NCBI GenBank assembly: GCA_022712915.1
Contig: JAFLJQ010000033.1
Location: forward strand, 1 to 56,596
Length of the DNA stretch: 56,596 nucleotides
Direction: 5' to 3'
Source: Gammaproteobacteria bacterium
GTDB taxonomy: Bacteria > Pseudomonadota > Gammaproteobacteria > UBA6429 > Thiohalophilaceae
Position 1 is the first letter of the stretch; every line of letters starts with the position of its first letter. A model generated the notes under the pieces. The model saw only the letters and a list, made by a program, of their open reading frames with translations, was not told the origin of the DNA and did no database searches. The position numbers and the translations under genes were made by a program. Shown one piece after another: positions 24,984 to 36,207 of the stretch.

Positions 24984-27839
24984 CTAAAACAATTGCTCCG
25001 TAATATTTGAGGGGGTGCTAGGTGTCTCAAGGTTCTCCGAACCAGAACCCACCTCTTCTTTCGGAACCTGATCAGACAGGAAATATTCAAAAATAGCATC
25101 CGGACTCTCTGCCGATACCAACTTGCCGGTCTTTTCATCAATCCGTACTGAAACAATACCCGGTGGCTGTTCAAGCGGCGTTTCAGGTACTCCCTTCAAA
25201 GCCGCCCCCATATAATCCACCCACATCGGTAAAGCAGCCCGGGCACCGGTTTCCCTTGCACCCAGTGGATGCGGCGTATCAAAACCAACCCATGAAACGG
25301 TCACGACATCACTATTGAACCCAGTAAACCAGGCATCACGTTGATCATTGGTGGTGCCTGTTTTACCCGCCAGATCCGCTCGGCCAAGTGCCAGAGCGCG
25401 ACGTCCGGTACCGAAGCGAATAACATCCCGCATCATAGTCGTAATCAGAAAACCGGTTTGTGGCGAAAGCACCCGGGGTGCGACCCGGATCGGCAATGGA
25501 CCTTCAAACGGTATCACATCACTATCTTTCCCCAACCAGACAGTTGGATATTCCGCTTCAATCTGAATATCCACCAGCTTTGGGATCAAGCGCGAAGGTT
25601 TAAGCTCTTCCATTTTCTCACCAAATACCGAGGCTTCATGCTCATCAATCGTATCCTGCACATTTTCCTCAACCTGTTCTATCTCAGGGTCAGCCGGTAA
25701 CTCAATCAGCCGAGGCTCAGAATCCATTACAGTTTGCGGCGTAATCGGCATATCACTGTCCATTTGCTCGGTCAGCGCCATATCAGTTTGTCGTTGCAGC
25801 TCGACTTGTTCTAATTGCAAGGCTTGTTTGGCCAATTGCTCAGCCGCCAAAACCTCTTGTTTCACTTTAGCTTCCGCTTCTGCTTCTTCGGCACGTTGCT
25901 TTTCGATGGCTTCAACACATGTAATACAAACCTGTACCGGCTGGACCAACTTGATAATTCTGTCATCCGGATCAACGACATGATTGACAAAGTAGGGCTC
26001 AACCTTGAATCCCCCATTAGCAAAAACAGTATAACCAGTAGCCAGTTCCATTGGCGTTAAAGTACCGCTACCAAGGGCAAGGGAAAGATCACGTGGCAAA
26101 GCAGGGCGTTTAAAACCAAACCGCTTGATATAGTTGGTGGCATAACCAATACCAATGGAACGTAATAAACGAATAGAGACCAGATTACGGGAATTAACTA
26201 ACGCCTTGCGTAAACGGGTCGGGCCATAAAATTTGCCGCTGTAATTTTCCGGTCGCCAGGTATCTTCTAGTCCCGGGGCATCAAAGACCACCGGGGCATC
26301 ATTAATCAAGCTCGCTGCGGTATAACCCTTGTCGAGGGCTGCGGTATAAACAAAAGGTTTAAAACTGGATCCGGGCTGCCGGTTCGCCTGAGTTGCCCGA
26401 TTAAATTTACTCGCATAATAATCAAAGCCCCCTGACAAGGCCAACAAAGCACCATCATGAGGATTCAATGAAACCAGGGCACCCGAAACCTTGGGCTCTT
26501 GTGCCAACCAGGAACAACCTTCCTCGGCTTCAGTCACCATAATCACATCACCCGGTTTCAACACCTCATGCGCAGAACGTAATTCAGGGCCAACCTTATG
26601 GTCATTTATGTAGTTCTGTGCCCATTTCAATTTTTCCCAGGGGATATACACCATCTTGTTTCCGGCATAGGCATAAACATCCTTCTTATTAACCTGCAAA
26701 ACCAGAGCAGGCTCGAGATTACCAACCTTCGACACATCACGCAGCACATAGTCCCAATACTCTTGTTCTGACCGAACCTCAAACAACGCCTCTACCGGTG
26801 TCTGTCCTGGCTCAGCCTCTACTAGCGGTTTTTCAGGAATGCCATCAAACAAATCCACATGCTTAATCACCCCCTTATACCCATGCCGCCGATCATACCC
26901 CAGCAAGGCACCCCGCAATGCATTGTTAGCAGCCACTTGTAGCCTGGACTCAATCGTCGTATAAACCTTATATCCTAAGGTATAGGCATCTTTGCCATAG
27001 AGCTCAAGCATTTCAATACGCACCATTTCAGCCACATACGGCGCCGCTACATCAATAACCTGGCCATGCACACGAGCATCATCCCGCAAGGCCGTGAATT
27101 TTTGGTAGTCTTCTTCAAAGATGTAACCCAAATCATACATCCGATTGAGGACGTAATTACGGCGGATAACTGCCCGTCGAGGAGCAATAACCGGGTTGTA
27201 ACGCGATGGAGCCTTAGGCAAACCCGCCAACATAGCCAATTCATGCAGGCCCAATTCATAAAGAGTTTTGTTGTAATACACCTGAGCTGCGGCGGCAAAA
27301 CCGTAGGAACGCTTGCCCAAATAGATCTTGTTTAAATAAAGTTCAAGAATGTCAGCTTTACTGAGTTTGCTTTCAATCTTGAAAGCAAGCAGGATCTCAT
27401 TAAATTTACGCAGAAAGGTTCTTTCCCGGCTGAGGAAGAAATTACGCGCCACCTGCATGGTAATGGTGCTGCCACCCTGTGAGAGTTCACCGGTCTTAAT
27501 CAGGGACACCACGGCCCGCAGAATACCCTGATAATCAACACCGGGATGATCATAAAACCGGGCATCCTCTGCCGCCAAAATAGCCTTAATTAACTTGGGC
27601 GGAAATTCATTGTAATCAAGAGGTGAACGCTTTTTCTCGCCAAATTCAGCGATAAGATCCCCGCTGCTGGTATAGACCTTGAGAGGAACCTGCAGGCGAA
27701 CATCCTTGAGGGTTTCAATATCCGGTAAAAAGGGATACAAAATAAGGGTAACAAACAGAAATGCTATCCCCCCAAGGAATATGGCATTACGCAGCAGTTT
27801 AAAAAAAGTGCCCAATCGGCGTTTTTGGGATTTATTCAC
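24984..27839 (-). CDS. mrcA: Penicillin-binding protein 1A, bifunctional peptidoglycan synthase
   Basis: The protein has 951 residues, about 100 longer than E. coli PBP1A. One membrane anchor (residues 19-35) is followed by the glycosyltransferase domain with EDARFYDHPGVDYQGI and GGSTITMQVARN, an OB-like linker, and the transpeptidase with SSFKPFVY (SxxK Ser), a Ser-Arg-Asn triad near LVNSRNLVSIRLL and AGKTGTTNDQRDAWF. An acidic, Gln/Glu-rich coiled segment (about 635-755, KQRAEEAEAEAKVKQEV) is inserted within the transpeptidase region. The start is GTG at 27837-27839. It polymerises and crosslinks the cell wall. The divergent arrangement with pilM is usual in gammaproteobacteria. Confidence 0.96.
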   Translation of the reverse strand: MNKSQKRRLGTFFKLLRNAIFLGGIAFLFVTLILYPFLPDIETLKDVRLQVPLKVYTSSGDLIAEFGEKKRSPLDYNEFPPKLIKAILAAEDARFYDHPGVDYQGILRAVVSLIKTGELSQGGSTITMQVARNFFLSRERTFLRKFNEILLAFKIESKLSKADILELYLNKIYLGKRSYGFAAAAQVYYNKTLYELGLHELAMLAGLPKAPSRYNPVIAPRRAVIRRNYVLNRMYDLGYIFEEDYQKFTALRDDARVHGQVIDVAAPYVAEMVRIEMLELYGKDAYTLGYKVYTTIESRLQVAANNALRGALLGYDRRHGYKGVIKHVDLFDGIPEKPLVEAEPGQTPVEALFEVRSEQEYWDYVLRDVSKVGNLEPALVLQVNKKDVYAYAGNKMVYIPWEKLKWAQNYINDHKVGPELRSAHEVLKPGDVIMVTEAEEGCSWLAQEPKVSGALVSLNPHDGALLALSGGFDYYASKFNRATQANRQPGSSFKPFVYTAALDKGYTAASLINDAPVVFDAPGLEDTWRPENYSGKFYGPTRLRKALVNSRNLVSIRLLRSIGIGYATNYIKRFGFKRPALPRDLSLALGSGTLTPMELATGYTVFANGGFKVEPYFVNHVVDPDDRIIKLVQPVQVCITCVEAIEKQRAEEAEAEAKVKQEVLAAEQLAKQALQLEQVELQRQTDMALTEQMDSDMPITPQTVMDSEPRLIELPADPEIEQVEENVQDTIDEHEASVFGEKMEELKPSRLIPKLVDIQIEAEYPTVWLGKDSDVIPFEGPLPIRVAPRVLSPQTGFLITTMMRDVIRFGTGRRALALGRADLAGKTGTTNDQRDAWFTGFNSDVVTVSWVGFDTPHPLGARETGARAALPMWVDYMGAALKGVPETPLEQPPGIVSVRIDEKTGKLVSAESPDAIFEYFLSDQVPKEEVGSGSENLETPSTPSNITEQLF

Positions 27840-27965
27840 AAGTCTTTACAACAAAAAAAGGGTAAATTATCCAAACTTATTGTCATGTTACTTCAGATTA
27901 TGAGTATAAGACGTTAAACCCGTCAACACCATGTGAATTGTAATTAAACATTGTTTGCCCTATAG

Positions 27966-29101
<1,136 letters not shown>

Positions 29102-29102
<1 letters not shown>

Positions 29103-29677
29103 TGGCACGTATTAATCTCCTGCCATGGCGTCAAGAACACCGCGCAGAACAACAAAAACAATTGTTTTCAATTACCGGCTTATCGGTTTTGTTGATGATA
29201 CTCATCATCGTGGCCATTCACCTTGAGATCTCACGTCAGGTCAATAGTCAGGATGCACGTAACAGTTATATCCAGAATGAGGTTCAGCAAGTTGAAAAAC
29301 AACTGACCGAGATCCTCAATCTGGAAAAAGCCAAAGGGCAATTGCTCGCTCGAATGAAGATCATTCAACAGTTACAGCAAAATCGCCCTGAAGTAGTGCA
29401 CTTATTCGATGAAGTTGCCCGCCAAATTCCAGAAGGTGTTTACTTACGCAGTTTTCAGCAAACAGGCAAACAGCTAAAACTTGAGGGCATTGCTCAGTCC
29501 AACGCCCGCGTATCCGCCTTTATGCGCAATATTGCTTCATCCGACTGGATGACAGAGCCCAGATTGAATGTTATCCAGACAGATAAAAATAAAAATAATA
29601 CCGAAAACACCCGTACTTTTATCCTGCATGCCATGCAGGCAAACAATGTAAAACAAAGTAACAAGACAAAACCATGA
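29102..29677 (+). CDS. pilN: Type IV pilus assembly protein PilN
   Basis: The protein has 191 residues. MARINLLPWRQEHRAEQQ is the conserved cytoplasmic INLLPWR motif that docks on PilM. One membrane helix (about 24-43) precedes a coiled coil (50-100) and a ferredoxin-like periplasmic domain. It dimerises with PilO. The start overlaps the pilM stop and its own end overlaps the pilO start by 4 nt (ATGA). Confidence 0.95.
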
Positions 29678-30309
29678 AAGATATCGACCTCAGCGAAATC
29701 GACTTTAGCAATATAGGTTCCTGGCCTATAGCAGGCAAAGCCACCTTTGTTGCGGTAAGTTGTCTTCTCGTACTGACTATCGGTTATTTTGCTGACTTAA
29801 GCGGTCAACTCGATCGTCTAAACAGCGCCGAAAACCGTGAACAGCAACTCAAGCAGGATTTTAAGAGCAAGTACACAAAGGTCATTAATCTCGAGACCTA
29901 TAAAACCCAGATGAAAGAAATGGAAGATTCATTTGGTGCCATGTTGCGTCAATTGCCCAGTAAGACAGAAGTTGAAGACCTGCTGGTCGACATTTCACAA
30001 ACAGGCCTTTCCAGTGGCGTAGAATTTAAACTATTCAAACCAGAGAATGAAACATTCGTGGATTTTTATGCTGAACTGCCTATTAAGATGAGCATGACAG
30101 GTTCGTATCACCAATTTGGCACCTTTGTCTCGGGTATCGCATCCTTACCCCGGATCGTGACCCTGCACAACATTAACATTAAGAGTGATGACAAAAATGG
30201 TTCATTAACGATGGATATGGTGGCCAAAACCTATCGCTATCTGGATGCAGATGAACTGGCTACACATCGCGCCGCACAGCGCAAAAATAAAAAAGGCAAC
30301 CGCCGGTAA
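29674..30309 (+). CDS. pilO: Type IV pilus assembly protein PilO
   Basis: The protein has 211 residues. A short cytoplasmic end with DLSEIDFSNIGSWP, a membrane helix (about 23-43), a coiled coil (LDRLNSAENREQQLKQDF, about 48-90) and a periplasmic domain with MLRQLPSKTEVEDLLVDIS make the standard PilO layout. It pairs with PilN and links the inner-membrane platform to PilP. The tail is basic and extends beyond the core domain. Confidence 0.95.
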   Translation: MKDIDLSEIDFSNIGSWPIAGKATFVAVSCLLVLTIGYFADLSGQLDRLNSAENREQQLKQDFKSKYTKVINLETYKTQMKEMEDSFGAMLRQLPSKTEVEDLLVDISQTGLSSGVEFKLFKPENETFVDFYAELPIKMSMTGSYHQFGTFVSGIASLPRIVTLHNINIKSDDKNGSLTMDMVAKTYRYLDADELATHRAAQRKNKKGNRR

Positions 30310-30324
30310 AAATTACATAATGTA

Positions 30325-30918
30325 ATGAGCCTGAGAACCATGTTGAAGCAAACAAACAAATTCAGAGTTAAACAAAACGCAAGAGCCGATAAACAAGTCA
30401 TCTTTGTTAATCGCCTCGGCCTTGTCGTGCTTGTCACAAGCATGTTAGCGCTAACAGCCTGTAGTGGTGGGCGTTATGGTGATCTTGAGACCTTCTTTGA
30501 CGATGTCAGGGCACAACCAAAGGGGCGCATAAACCCCTTACCCGAGGTCATACCTTACGAAACATTTACCTACAACGCCAAAGAGTTGCGAGATCCCTTT
30601 GTTCAATACATCGAAGAATTAGTAAGCTACATCGATACTGGTTTACGCCCCGACATGAACCGCAAGCGTGAACCATTGGAACAGTATCCACTGGATACCC
30701 TGGATTTTGTTGGGCATCTAGAAAAAAGCGGCGTACGTTGGGGCCTGGTCAGTGCCCCTGATAAATCTGTTTACCGAGTGCAGGTTGGAAACTACGTTGG
30801 CAAAAATTACGGTAAAATCATTTCAATTACCGAGACATCGGTAAAACTCGTAGAAATCATTCCCAGTGGTACGGGTAACTGGGTAGACAGAGAGGCATCG
30901 CTTGCCTTAAACGAATAA
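30325..30918 (+). CDS. pilP: Type IV pilus lipoprotein PilP
   Basis: The protein has 197 residues from the ATG at 30325; another ATG at 30340 is possible and neither has a strong ribosome-binding site. The N-terminus is unusually long (about 30 basic residues) before the hydrophobic signal VVLVTSMLALTAC with its lipobox LTAC. The mature part has a proline-rich linker (INPLPEVIPYETFTY, DPFVQY) and the PilP beta-sandwich with GVRWGLVSAPDKSVYRVQVG and NYVGKNYGKI. It bridges PilN/PilO to the N-domain of PilQ. Confidence 0.95.
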   Translation: MSLRTMLKQTNKFRVKQNARADKQVIFVNRLGLVVLVTSMLALTACSGGRYGDLETFFDDVRAQPKGRINPLPEVIPYETFTYNAKELRDPFVQYIEELVSYIDTGLRPDMNRKREPLEQYPLDTLDFVGHLEKSGVRWGLVSAPDKSVYRVQVGNYVGKNYGKIISITETSVKLVEIIPSGTGNWVDREASLALNE

Positions 30919-30938
30919 GGCTCTGATGGAGAAGCACG

Positions 30939-33071
30939 ATGAGCAAGACAAATAAATTAAACACATTCATGGGTCAAAATAAACAATCTGGCTACATGGG
31001 TAAATGGCTATCGCTAACACTTGTGTGCATGTTGACTGGCCTTCCCGTTCAGGCCGCATTACTGAATAACAGTGATGCAAGCCTTGATGCCATCACTTAC
31101 AGCACCCTGCCAGGTGATCTTGTACAAATTCGCCTGACGTTATCCGGCAACGTAAAAGAACCCGGCAGCTTTACTATTGACAATCCGGCCAGAATTGCCC
31201 TTGACTTCCCCAAGACCAAAAGCAACCTGACCCGCAAAAATAAAACCATCGGCGTGGGTGCTACCCGCAGTGTCACCGCCGTCGAAGCCGGTGGTCGTAC
31301 CCGTGTTGTGATCAACCTGACCAAGCTGGTGAGCTACCAAACCAGGCTTGAAGGCAATGATGTTATTGTTACCCTGAATGCCGGTGGCCAAACAATAGCC
31401 AGTACCACTAATTCCCCCTCACAGGCTTCGGCTAGCGCCAAAGGCAAGTCTATTACCGATATTGATTTTCGCCGTGGCGAAAAAGGTGAGGGGCGTATCA
31501 TCGTAACCCTTAGCGACCCAAACACGGCCGTCGACATGTCCAAACAGGGCAAACAAATTTTGGTTACCCTACAAAATGCCCAACTGCCGGAAAAACTTGA
31601 GCGCCGCCTCGATGTCATGGATTTTGCCACGCCAGTACGCACTATCGATGCCTTCAAGCAAGGCGCAGATGTACGTATGATCATCGCCGCTACCGGCAAT
31701 TACAATCATATTGCTTACCAAACCGGCAATCATTTCACTATCGATATCAAACCGATCAGCAAGCTTGAGAAAGAAAAGAAAAAAGAAAACAAGTTTGGCT
31801 ATAAAGGCGAACGTCTATCCCTTAACTTCCAGAATATTGAAGTACGGGCCGTATTGCAGTTAATCGCCGATTTCACAGGCATCAATATGGTAACCAGTGA
31901 TGCCGTAGACGGTACGCTAACCTTACGTCTGAAAAATGTCCCCTGGGATCAAGCACTGGACATTATCCTCAAGACCAAAGGCCTCGCCAAACGTCAGGCC
32001 GGTAACGTCATGATGATCGGACCCGCCGCTGAGATTGCCGCACAGGAAAAGATCGAACTGGAAGCCTCTCGACAAATAGAGGAACTGGCACCCCTGATTA
32101 ATGAAAATATCCAGATCAACTATGCCAAAGCCGAAGAAATAGCGGCACTAATCAAATCAGGCACATCCTCCATGTTATCCGAGCGAGGTAGCGTCAACAT
32201 TGACAGCCGAACCAACAAACTGCTCATTCATGATGTAGATGAACGCATCGTCACCATTCGTAAACTAGTAACCGAACTCGATGTGCCTGTTAAGCAAGTC
32301 CTCATCGAATCACGAGTAGTGATTGCCAATGATGATTTTTCCAAGAATCTGGGGGTTCGCTTCGGTGTGACCCAATATGAACAAAGTGGCGGCGATATTA
32401 ACGCCACCACCGGTAATGCCACCGGTACAAGTGGCATGATTAACGATGCAAGTGCGGGAAATCCCATTGGCCTGCCCGGCACTGATGATCGCATGAATGT
32501 TGATCTACCGGCTTCGAACCAGAATGCCGGGTCTATCGCCCTGGCCATATTAAGCGGCAACACCCTGATTGACCTTGAACTTTCAGCCTTGCAACTGGAG
32601 GGCAAAGGCAAGATTATCTCCAACCCACGGGTCGTCACGGCCAATGGCCACAAGGCGCTGATTGAACAGGGTGTTGAAATCCCCTACCAACAGGCCAGTT
32701 CCAGCGGCGCAACCAACGTCGCCTTCAAAAAGGCCGTATTAAGCCTGGAGGTCACCCCGCAAATCACCCCGGACAACCGCGTCATTATGGATCTAAAGGT
32801 CAATAAGGACAGCGTCGGAGAAATCTACTTTGGTGTCCCCAGCATTGACACACGCGAAGTACAAACCCAGGTACTGGTAAGCAATGGCGAGACCATCGTG
32901 CTCGGTGGTGTTTACGAGCAGGTTAAAAGTAGCGAAGTAGACCGGGTGCCTTTCTTTGGCGATCTGCCTTTGATTGGCGCACTCTTCCGCCAGTCCCGTG
33001 AAAGAGATGAAAAATCAGAGCTACTGATCTTCGTTACACCGAAGATATTAAAAGACATCAAGGTATTCTAA
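30939..33071 (+). CDS. pilQ: Type IV pilus secretin PilQ
   Basis: The protein has 710 residues, with GGAG before the ATG. A signal peptide (ending VQA near residue 39) is followed by two AMIN domains (about 50-150 and 165-275) that bind peptidoglycan, an STN/N0 domain (LSLNFQNIEVRAVLQLIADF), an N1 domain and the secretin core with GKGKIISNPRVVTANGHKAL, IEQGVEIPYQ and VPFFGDLPLIGALFR. It forms the outer-membrane gate for the pilus. It closes the pilMNOPQ operon. Confidence 0.97.
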   Translation: MSKTNKLNTFMGQNKQSGYMGKWLSLTLVCMLTGLPVQAALLNNSDASLDAITYSTLPGDLVQIRLTLSGNVKEPGSFTIDNPARIALDFPKTKSNLTRKNKTIGVGATRSVTAVEAGGRTRVVINLTKLVSYQTRLEGNDVIVTLNAGGQTIASTTNSPSQASASAKGKSITDIDFRRGEKGEGRIIVTLSDPNTAVDMSKQGKQILVTLQNAQLPEKLERRLDVMDFATPVRTIDAFKQGADVRMIIAATGNYNHIAYQTGNHFTIDIKPISKLEKEKKKENKFGYKGERLSLNFQNIEVRAVLQLIADFTGINMVTSDAVDGTLTLRLKNVPWDQALDIILKTKGLAKRQAGNVMMIGPAAEIAAQEKIELEASRQIEELAPLINENIQINYAKAEEIAALIKSGTSSMLSERGSVNIDSRTNKLLIHDVDERIVTIRKLVTELDVPVKQVLIESRVVIANDDFSKNLGVRFGVTQYEQSGGDINATTGNATGTSGMINDASAGNPIGLPGTDDRMNVDLPASNQNAGSIALAILSGNTLIDLELSALQLEGKGKIISNPRVVTANGHKALIEQGVEIPYQQASSSGATNVAFKKAVLSLEVTPQITPDNRVIMDLKVNKDSVGEIYFGVPSIDTREVQTQVLVSNGETIVLGGVYEQVKSSEVDRVPFFGDLPLIGALFRQSRERDEKSELLIFVTPKILKDIKVF

Positions 33072-33151
33072 CTTAACCTTACATGTATATGGTTAACATG
33101 ATATAAACGAGACAAATAAATGCAAGGATTCCGTCAAGGGGAGGGAATATA

Positions 33152-34399
33152 ATGAAACACCGTACTCTATTTTTACTGGTTCTAATGTTCGGCACACTGA
33201 CCGCCTGTGGTGGAGGTGATGATGGATATGGGGGAGCCGGAGATAACCCACCGGCTGATGACGATGCCCCAACTGGCGATGGCACCACGCCCCCGGTTGA
33301 AATCACCGTTGGCTCAGTGCTCATTTCAGATCCAGTCAGTAATGCCATCGTTGATAACCAGGATGGTACCTATAGTCAAAAGTACTCTGTATCCGTCAGG
33401 GATCAAAACGGAAAGACTGCACCCAATGGCGTTCGAATTGATTTACAGGTGGCCGATACCATTCTGGCGACCGGCACTATCAATAACGCCAACACAGATA
33501 CCGCAAGTGGCACAAACGTTGTTATCCCCAGTGTCACCGATACTGTGGGCGAGGCAATCTCCGACCTGACCACCACCTATGTCGTGCGCCCCGGCGTCAT
33601 CGGAGGTACCCATCGTAATATCCTGGTCAATGACCTCTTCATACTAACTGGCAACGTCGACAGTCGTGATGTGGTTCGAACTATTGCTGCCAACCCAACA
33701 GTTTCCGACAGTCTGACCGTCTCATCAATATTTAATTATAGCTACCCTAAGTCTGGCAATACCAGTTATGCAGTCGCCGCTTCAATGCTAAGTGCCGGTG
33801 TCACGGGTGAAGATGCTGATGGCACCCCGACCCAGGGTTATACTGTCACTCGAGGAGGACTTGGCACAGCCATCATCTGGATCACCTACGCCTCCAATAT
33901 TAATTACATCCGTACCGGTTGCGGACCAGCCGCGCTGGATAGCCGGGTTGCTCCCCTAGGTTCTTCACAACCTTTTCTTATCGCGACCTCAAATAACATA
34001 TCAAACGTCGTGTCGTTCTGTTTTAATGAAATTGGTGGTTATCAGTTAATCGCAACTCCAGATAAAGTCTCAGAAGCTATCACTCATGAGGTTAGCGTTT
34101 GTGTAAAAGATGGCGGTGATGGTGTCCGGGTTCCGTACAAAAATATCAAGCAACCGGTGAAAACAGAGGGTGCCGCAGCGGTAGTCATTAAATTGATTGA
34201 TACTCCGTATTTGCCACTTATGGATTTCACTACCGACCCACCTTCTGAAACACCCTACGAAGATCGCGACCACTACACCAATGGTGCCGGATGTTTTTCC
34301 ATGAATCTGGCGGTGAGCGGTGCCGCAGGTACTTCAGCAACCGTTACGGTTTACATTGGAGAAAATAGTAAAATTGATATTCCTGTTGAAATACCGTAG
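33152..34399 (+). CDS. Large Ig-like lipoprotein between pilQ and aroK (unknown function)
   Basis: The protein has 415 residues. The signal ends in the lipobox LTAC (Cys19), followed by a Gly/Asp/Pro-rich spacer (GGGDDGYGGAGDNPPADDD). The mature region starts with an Ig-like/invasin-type domain (VGSVLISDPVSNAIVDNQDG, YSVSVRDQNGKTAPNGVRID) typical of Big_1-like repeats. It has several Cys (RTGCGPAA, VSFCF, VSVCVKD, GAGCFSM) that could form disulfides. GGGAGGGAA precedes the ATG. The gene separates pilQ from aroK, which are usually adjacent, so it may be a lineage-specific pilus or surface partner. The function is unproven. Confidence 0.72.
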   Translation: MKHRTLFLLVLMFGTLTACGGGDDGYGGAGDNPPADDDAPTGDGTTPPVEITVGSVLISDPVSNAIVDNQDGTYSQKYSVSVRDQNGKTAPNGVRIDLQVADTILATGTINNANTDTASGTNVVIPSVTDTVGEAISDLTTTYVVRPGVIGGTHRNILVNDLFILTGNVDSRDVVRTIAANPTVSDSLTVSSIFNYSYPKSGNTSYAVAASMLSAGVTGEDADGTPTQGYTVTRGGLGTAIIWITYASNINYIRTGCGPAALDSRVAPLGSSQPFLIATSNNISNVVSFCFNEIGGYQLIATPDKVSEAITHEVSVCVKDGGDGVRVPYKNIKQPVKTEGAAAVVIKLIDTPYLPLMDFTTDPPSETPYEDRDHYTNGAGCFSMNLAVSGAAGTSATVTVYIGENSKIDIPVEIP

Positions 34400-34417
34400 C
34401 AATCAAATCACGTTATT

Positions 34418-34936
34418 TTGAATACACAAAACATCTTTCTAGTCGGCCCCATGGGGGCCGGCAAAACGACCATTGGTAAGCAACTGGCCAAACAGCTCAA
34501 GCTGACCTTTCTCGACAGCGATCATGAGATCGAGGCCCGTACGGGTGCGCGTATTCCGCTGATTTTTGAAATTGAGGGCGAAGAAGGTTTTCGTAAACGT
34601 GAGGTTGCGATGATCGATGAACTGAGCCAGCGGGACAATATTGTGCTGGCGACAGGGGGCGGTTCGGTGTTGCATGAAGAAAATCGCCAGCATTTGCATG
34701 AACGCGGTACAGTAGTCTATCTACATGCCGAGCTGGAAGATCTCGTGGCGCGGACCAGCAAGGATCGCAATCGGCCCCTGCTGCAAACCGATAACCCTCG
34801 CGCCAAACTGGCATCACTGGTCGAAGAACGAGATCCCCTCTACCGTGAGGTGGCCCATCTGGTCATCGACACGGCGCGTAGCAACCCAAAAAGGATCGCC
34901 GCGCTGATCGTCACAAAACTAGACGAACTCAATTAA
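34418..34936 (+). CDS. aroK: Shikimate kinase
   Basis: The protein has 172 residues, the usual length. [19 protein letters not shown] is the Walker A region, [12 protein letters not shown] gives the shikimate-binding Asp, EEGFRKREV the Arg site, and ATGGGSVL the GGG loop. RNRPLLQ holds the lid Arg. It phosphorylates shikimate with ATP in the aromatic pathway. The only usable start is TTG at 34418, since the next Met is inside Walker A; no strong ribosome-binding site is visible. aroB follows, as usual. Confidence 0.96.
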   Translation: MNTQNIFLVGPMGAGKTTIGKQLAKQLKLTFLDSDHEIEARTGARIPLIFEIEGEEGFRKREVAMIDELSQRDNIVLATGGGSVLHEENRQHLHERGTVVYLHAELEDLVARTSKDRNRPLLQTDNPRAKLASLVEERDPLYREVAHLVIDTARSNPKRIAALIVTKLDELN

Positions 34937-34977
34937 AAACACACCACTAATGATCACAAACAACTGAATACCAAACA

Positions 34978-35024
34978 GATTTCCTTGTTCCCACACGGAG
35001 CACAGAAACGAGGAACGAGAAAAA
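34978..35024. repeat. Eroded copy of the dispersed palindromic repeat
   Basis: TTCCTTGTTCCCAC near 34980 and GAGGAACGAGAAAA near 35011-35024 are the flanks of the repeat found intact at 47362-47513 (CTCGTTCCCACGC and GTGGGAACAAGG), here with the centre decayed. It fills part of the 155-bp aroK-aroB gap. Confidence 0.45.
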
Positions 35025-35091
35025 AGCCCCCTCCTATTCTTACAGGCTACGGTATACTAATCAGATTTACGGTTACTGGTGATGGCTGGGC

Positions 35092-36183
35092 ATGAAAACA
35101 CGACACGTTGAGCTGGGTGAGCGCAGCTACCCGATCTATATTGGTGATGATCTGCTCGGTAATGCCGATCTGCTCAAACCTCATATCCGTGGCCAACAGG
35201 TGATGGTGGTCAGCAATGAAACCGTCGCCCCACTCTATCTTGAGAAAACACGCTATGGCCTGCGGGATTTTGACTGTGCCTCGGTCATCCTGCCGGACGG
35301 TGAAGAATACAAAAATCTCGACATCCTCAACCAAATTTTTGATGCCCTGTTAGAAAACCGTTTTAACCGCCAGTGTACCCTCGTCGCCCTCGGCGGCGGT
35401 GTGGTGGGCGATATGACCGGCTTTGCCGCCGCCAGTTATCAACGCGGCGTCGATTTTATCCAGATACCGACCACCCTCCTGTCACAGGTCGATTCATCGG
35501 TAGGCGGTAAAACCGGCATCAACCATCCCCTCGGTAAAAACATGATCGGTGCCTTTCACCAGCCCCGCTGTGTCATTGCCGATACCGGCAGCCTCGATAC
35601 CCTTGATGATCGCCAGTTAAGCGCCGGGATTGCTGAAATTATAAAATACGGTTTATTAGGCGATGCCGAATTTTTCGACTGGCTGGAAACCAATATGGAC
35701 AAACTTATCAACCGTGACAATGCCACACTGGTTTATGCCATCGAACGCAGTTGTCAGGACAAGGCCGATGTCGTCGCGGCCGATGAAAAGGAAAGTGGCA
35801 AGCGGGCCTTGCTCAACCTTGGCCACACCTTTGGCCACGCCATCGAGGCCGGCGCCGGGTATGGTAAGTGGCTACACGGTGAGGCCGTCGGTACGGGAAT
35901 GCTCATGGCCGCGGACCTTTCCATGCGCATGGGCTGGATCGATAAGCCGACCCTGCACCGCACCCAGGACATCATTGAGCGCGCGGGCCTGCCCATCCGT
36001 GCCCCATCCTATATGGATTTTGATCACTTCATGGAACGCATGTCGGTAGATAAAAAGGTACGTGACGGCAAAATCAATTTTATCCTGCTCAAGGCCATCG
36101 GTGATGCGGTAGTGACAAATGAATTTAATGAAATACACTTACGTGAAACCATTGAGGCCCATCGTGCCCTGACTGATACATGA
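35092..36183 (+). CDS. aroB: 3-dehydroquinate synthase
   Basis: The protein has 363 residues. The NAD- and metal-binding motifs are [52 protein letters not shown], the metal-ligand His in [13 protein letters not shown] and the later GEAVGTGM. It converts DAHP to 3-dehydroquinate, the second step of the shikimate pathway. The start [18 protein letters not shown] agrees with the family. It follows aroK after 155 bp and is 24 bp ahead of the dGTPase-like gene. Confidence 0.97.
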   Translation: MKTRHVELGERSYPIYIGDDLLGNADLLKPHIRGQQVMVVSNETVAPLYLEKTRYGLRDFDCASVILPDGEEYKNLDILNQIFDALLENRFNRQCTLVALGGGVVGDMTGFAAASYQRGVDFIQIPTTLLSQVDSSVGGKTGINHPLGKNMIGAFHQPRCVIADTGSLDTLDDRQLSAGIAEIIKYGLLGDAEFFDWLETNMDKLINRDNATLVYAIERSCQDKADVVAADEKESGKRALLNLGHTFGHAIEAGAGYGKWLHGEAVGTGMLMAADLSMRMGWIDKPTLHRTQDIIERAGLPIRAPSYMDFDHFMERMSVDKKVRDGKINFILLKAIGDAVVTNEFNEIHLRETIEAHRALTDT

Positions 36184-36207
36184 GTCGCAAGCAGAGATAA
36201 ACACACC

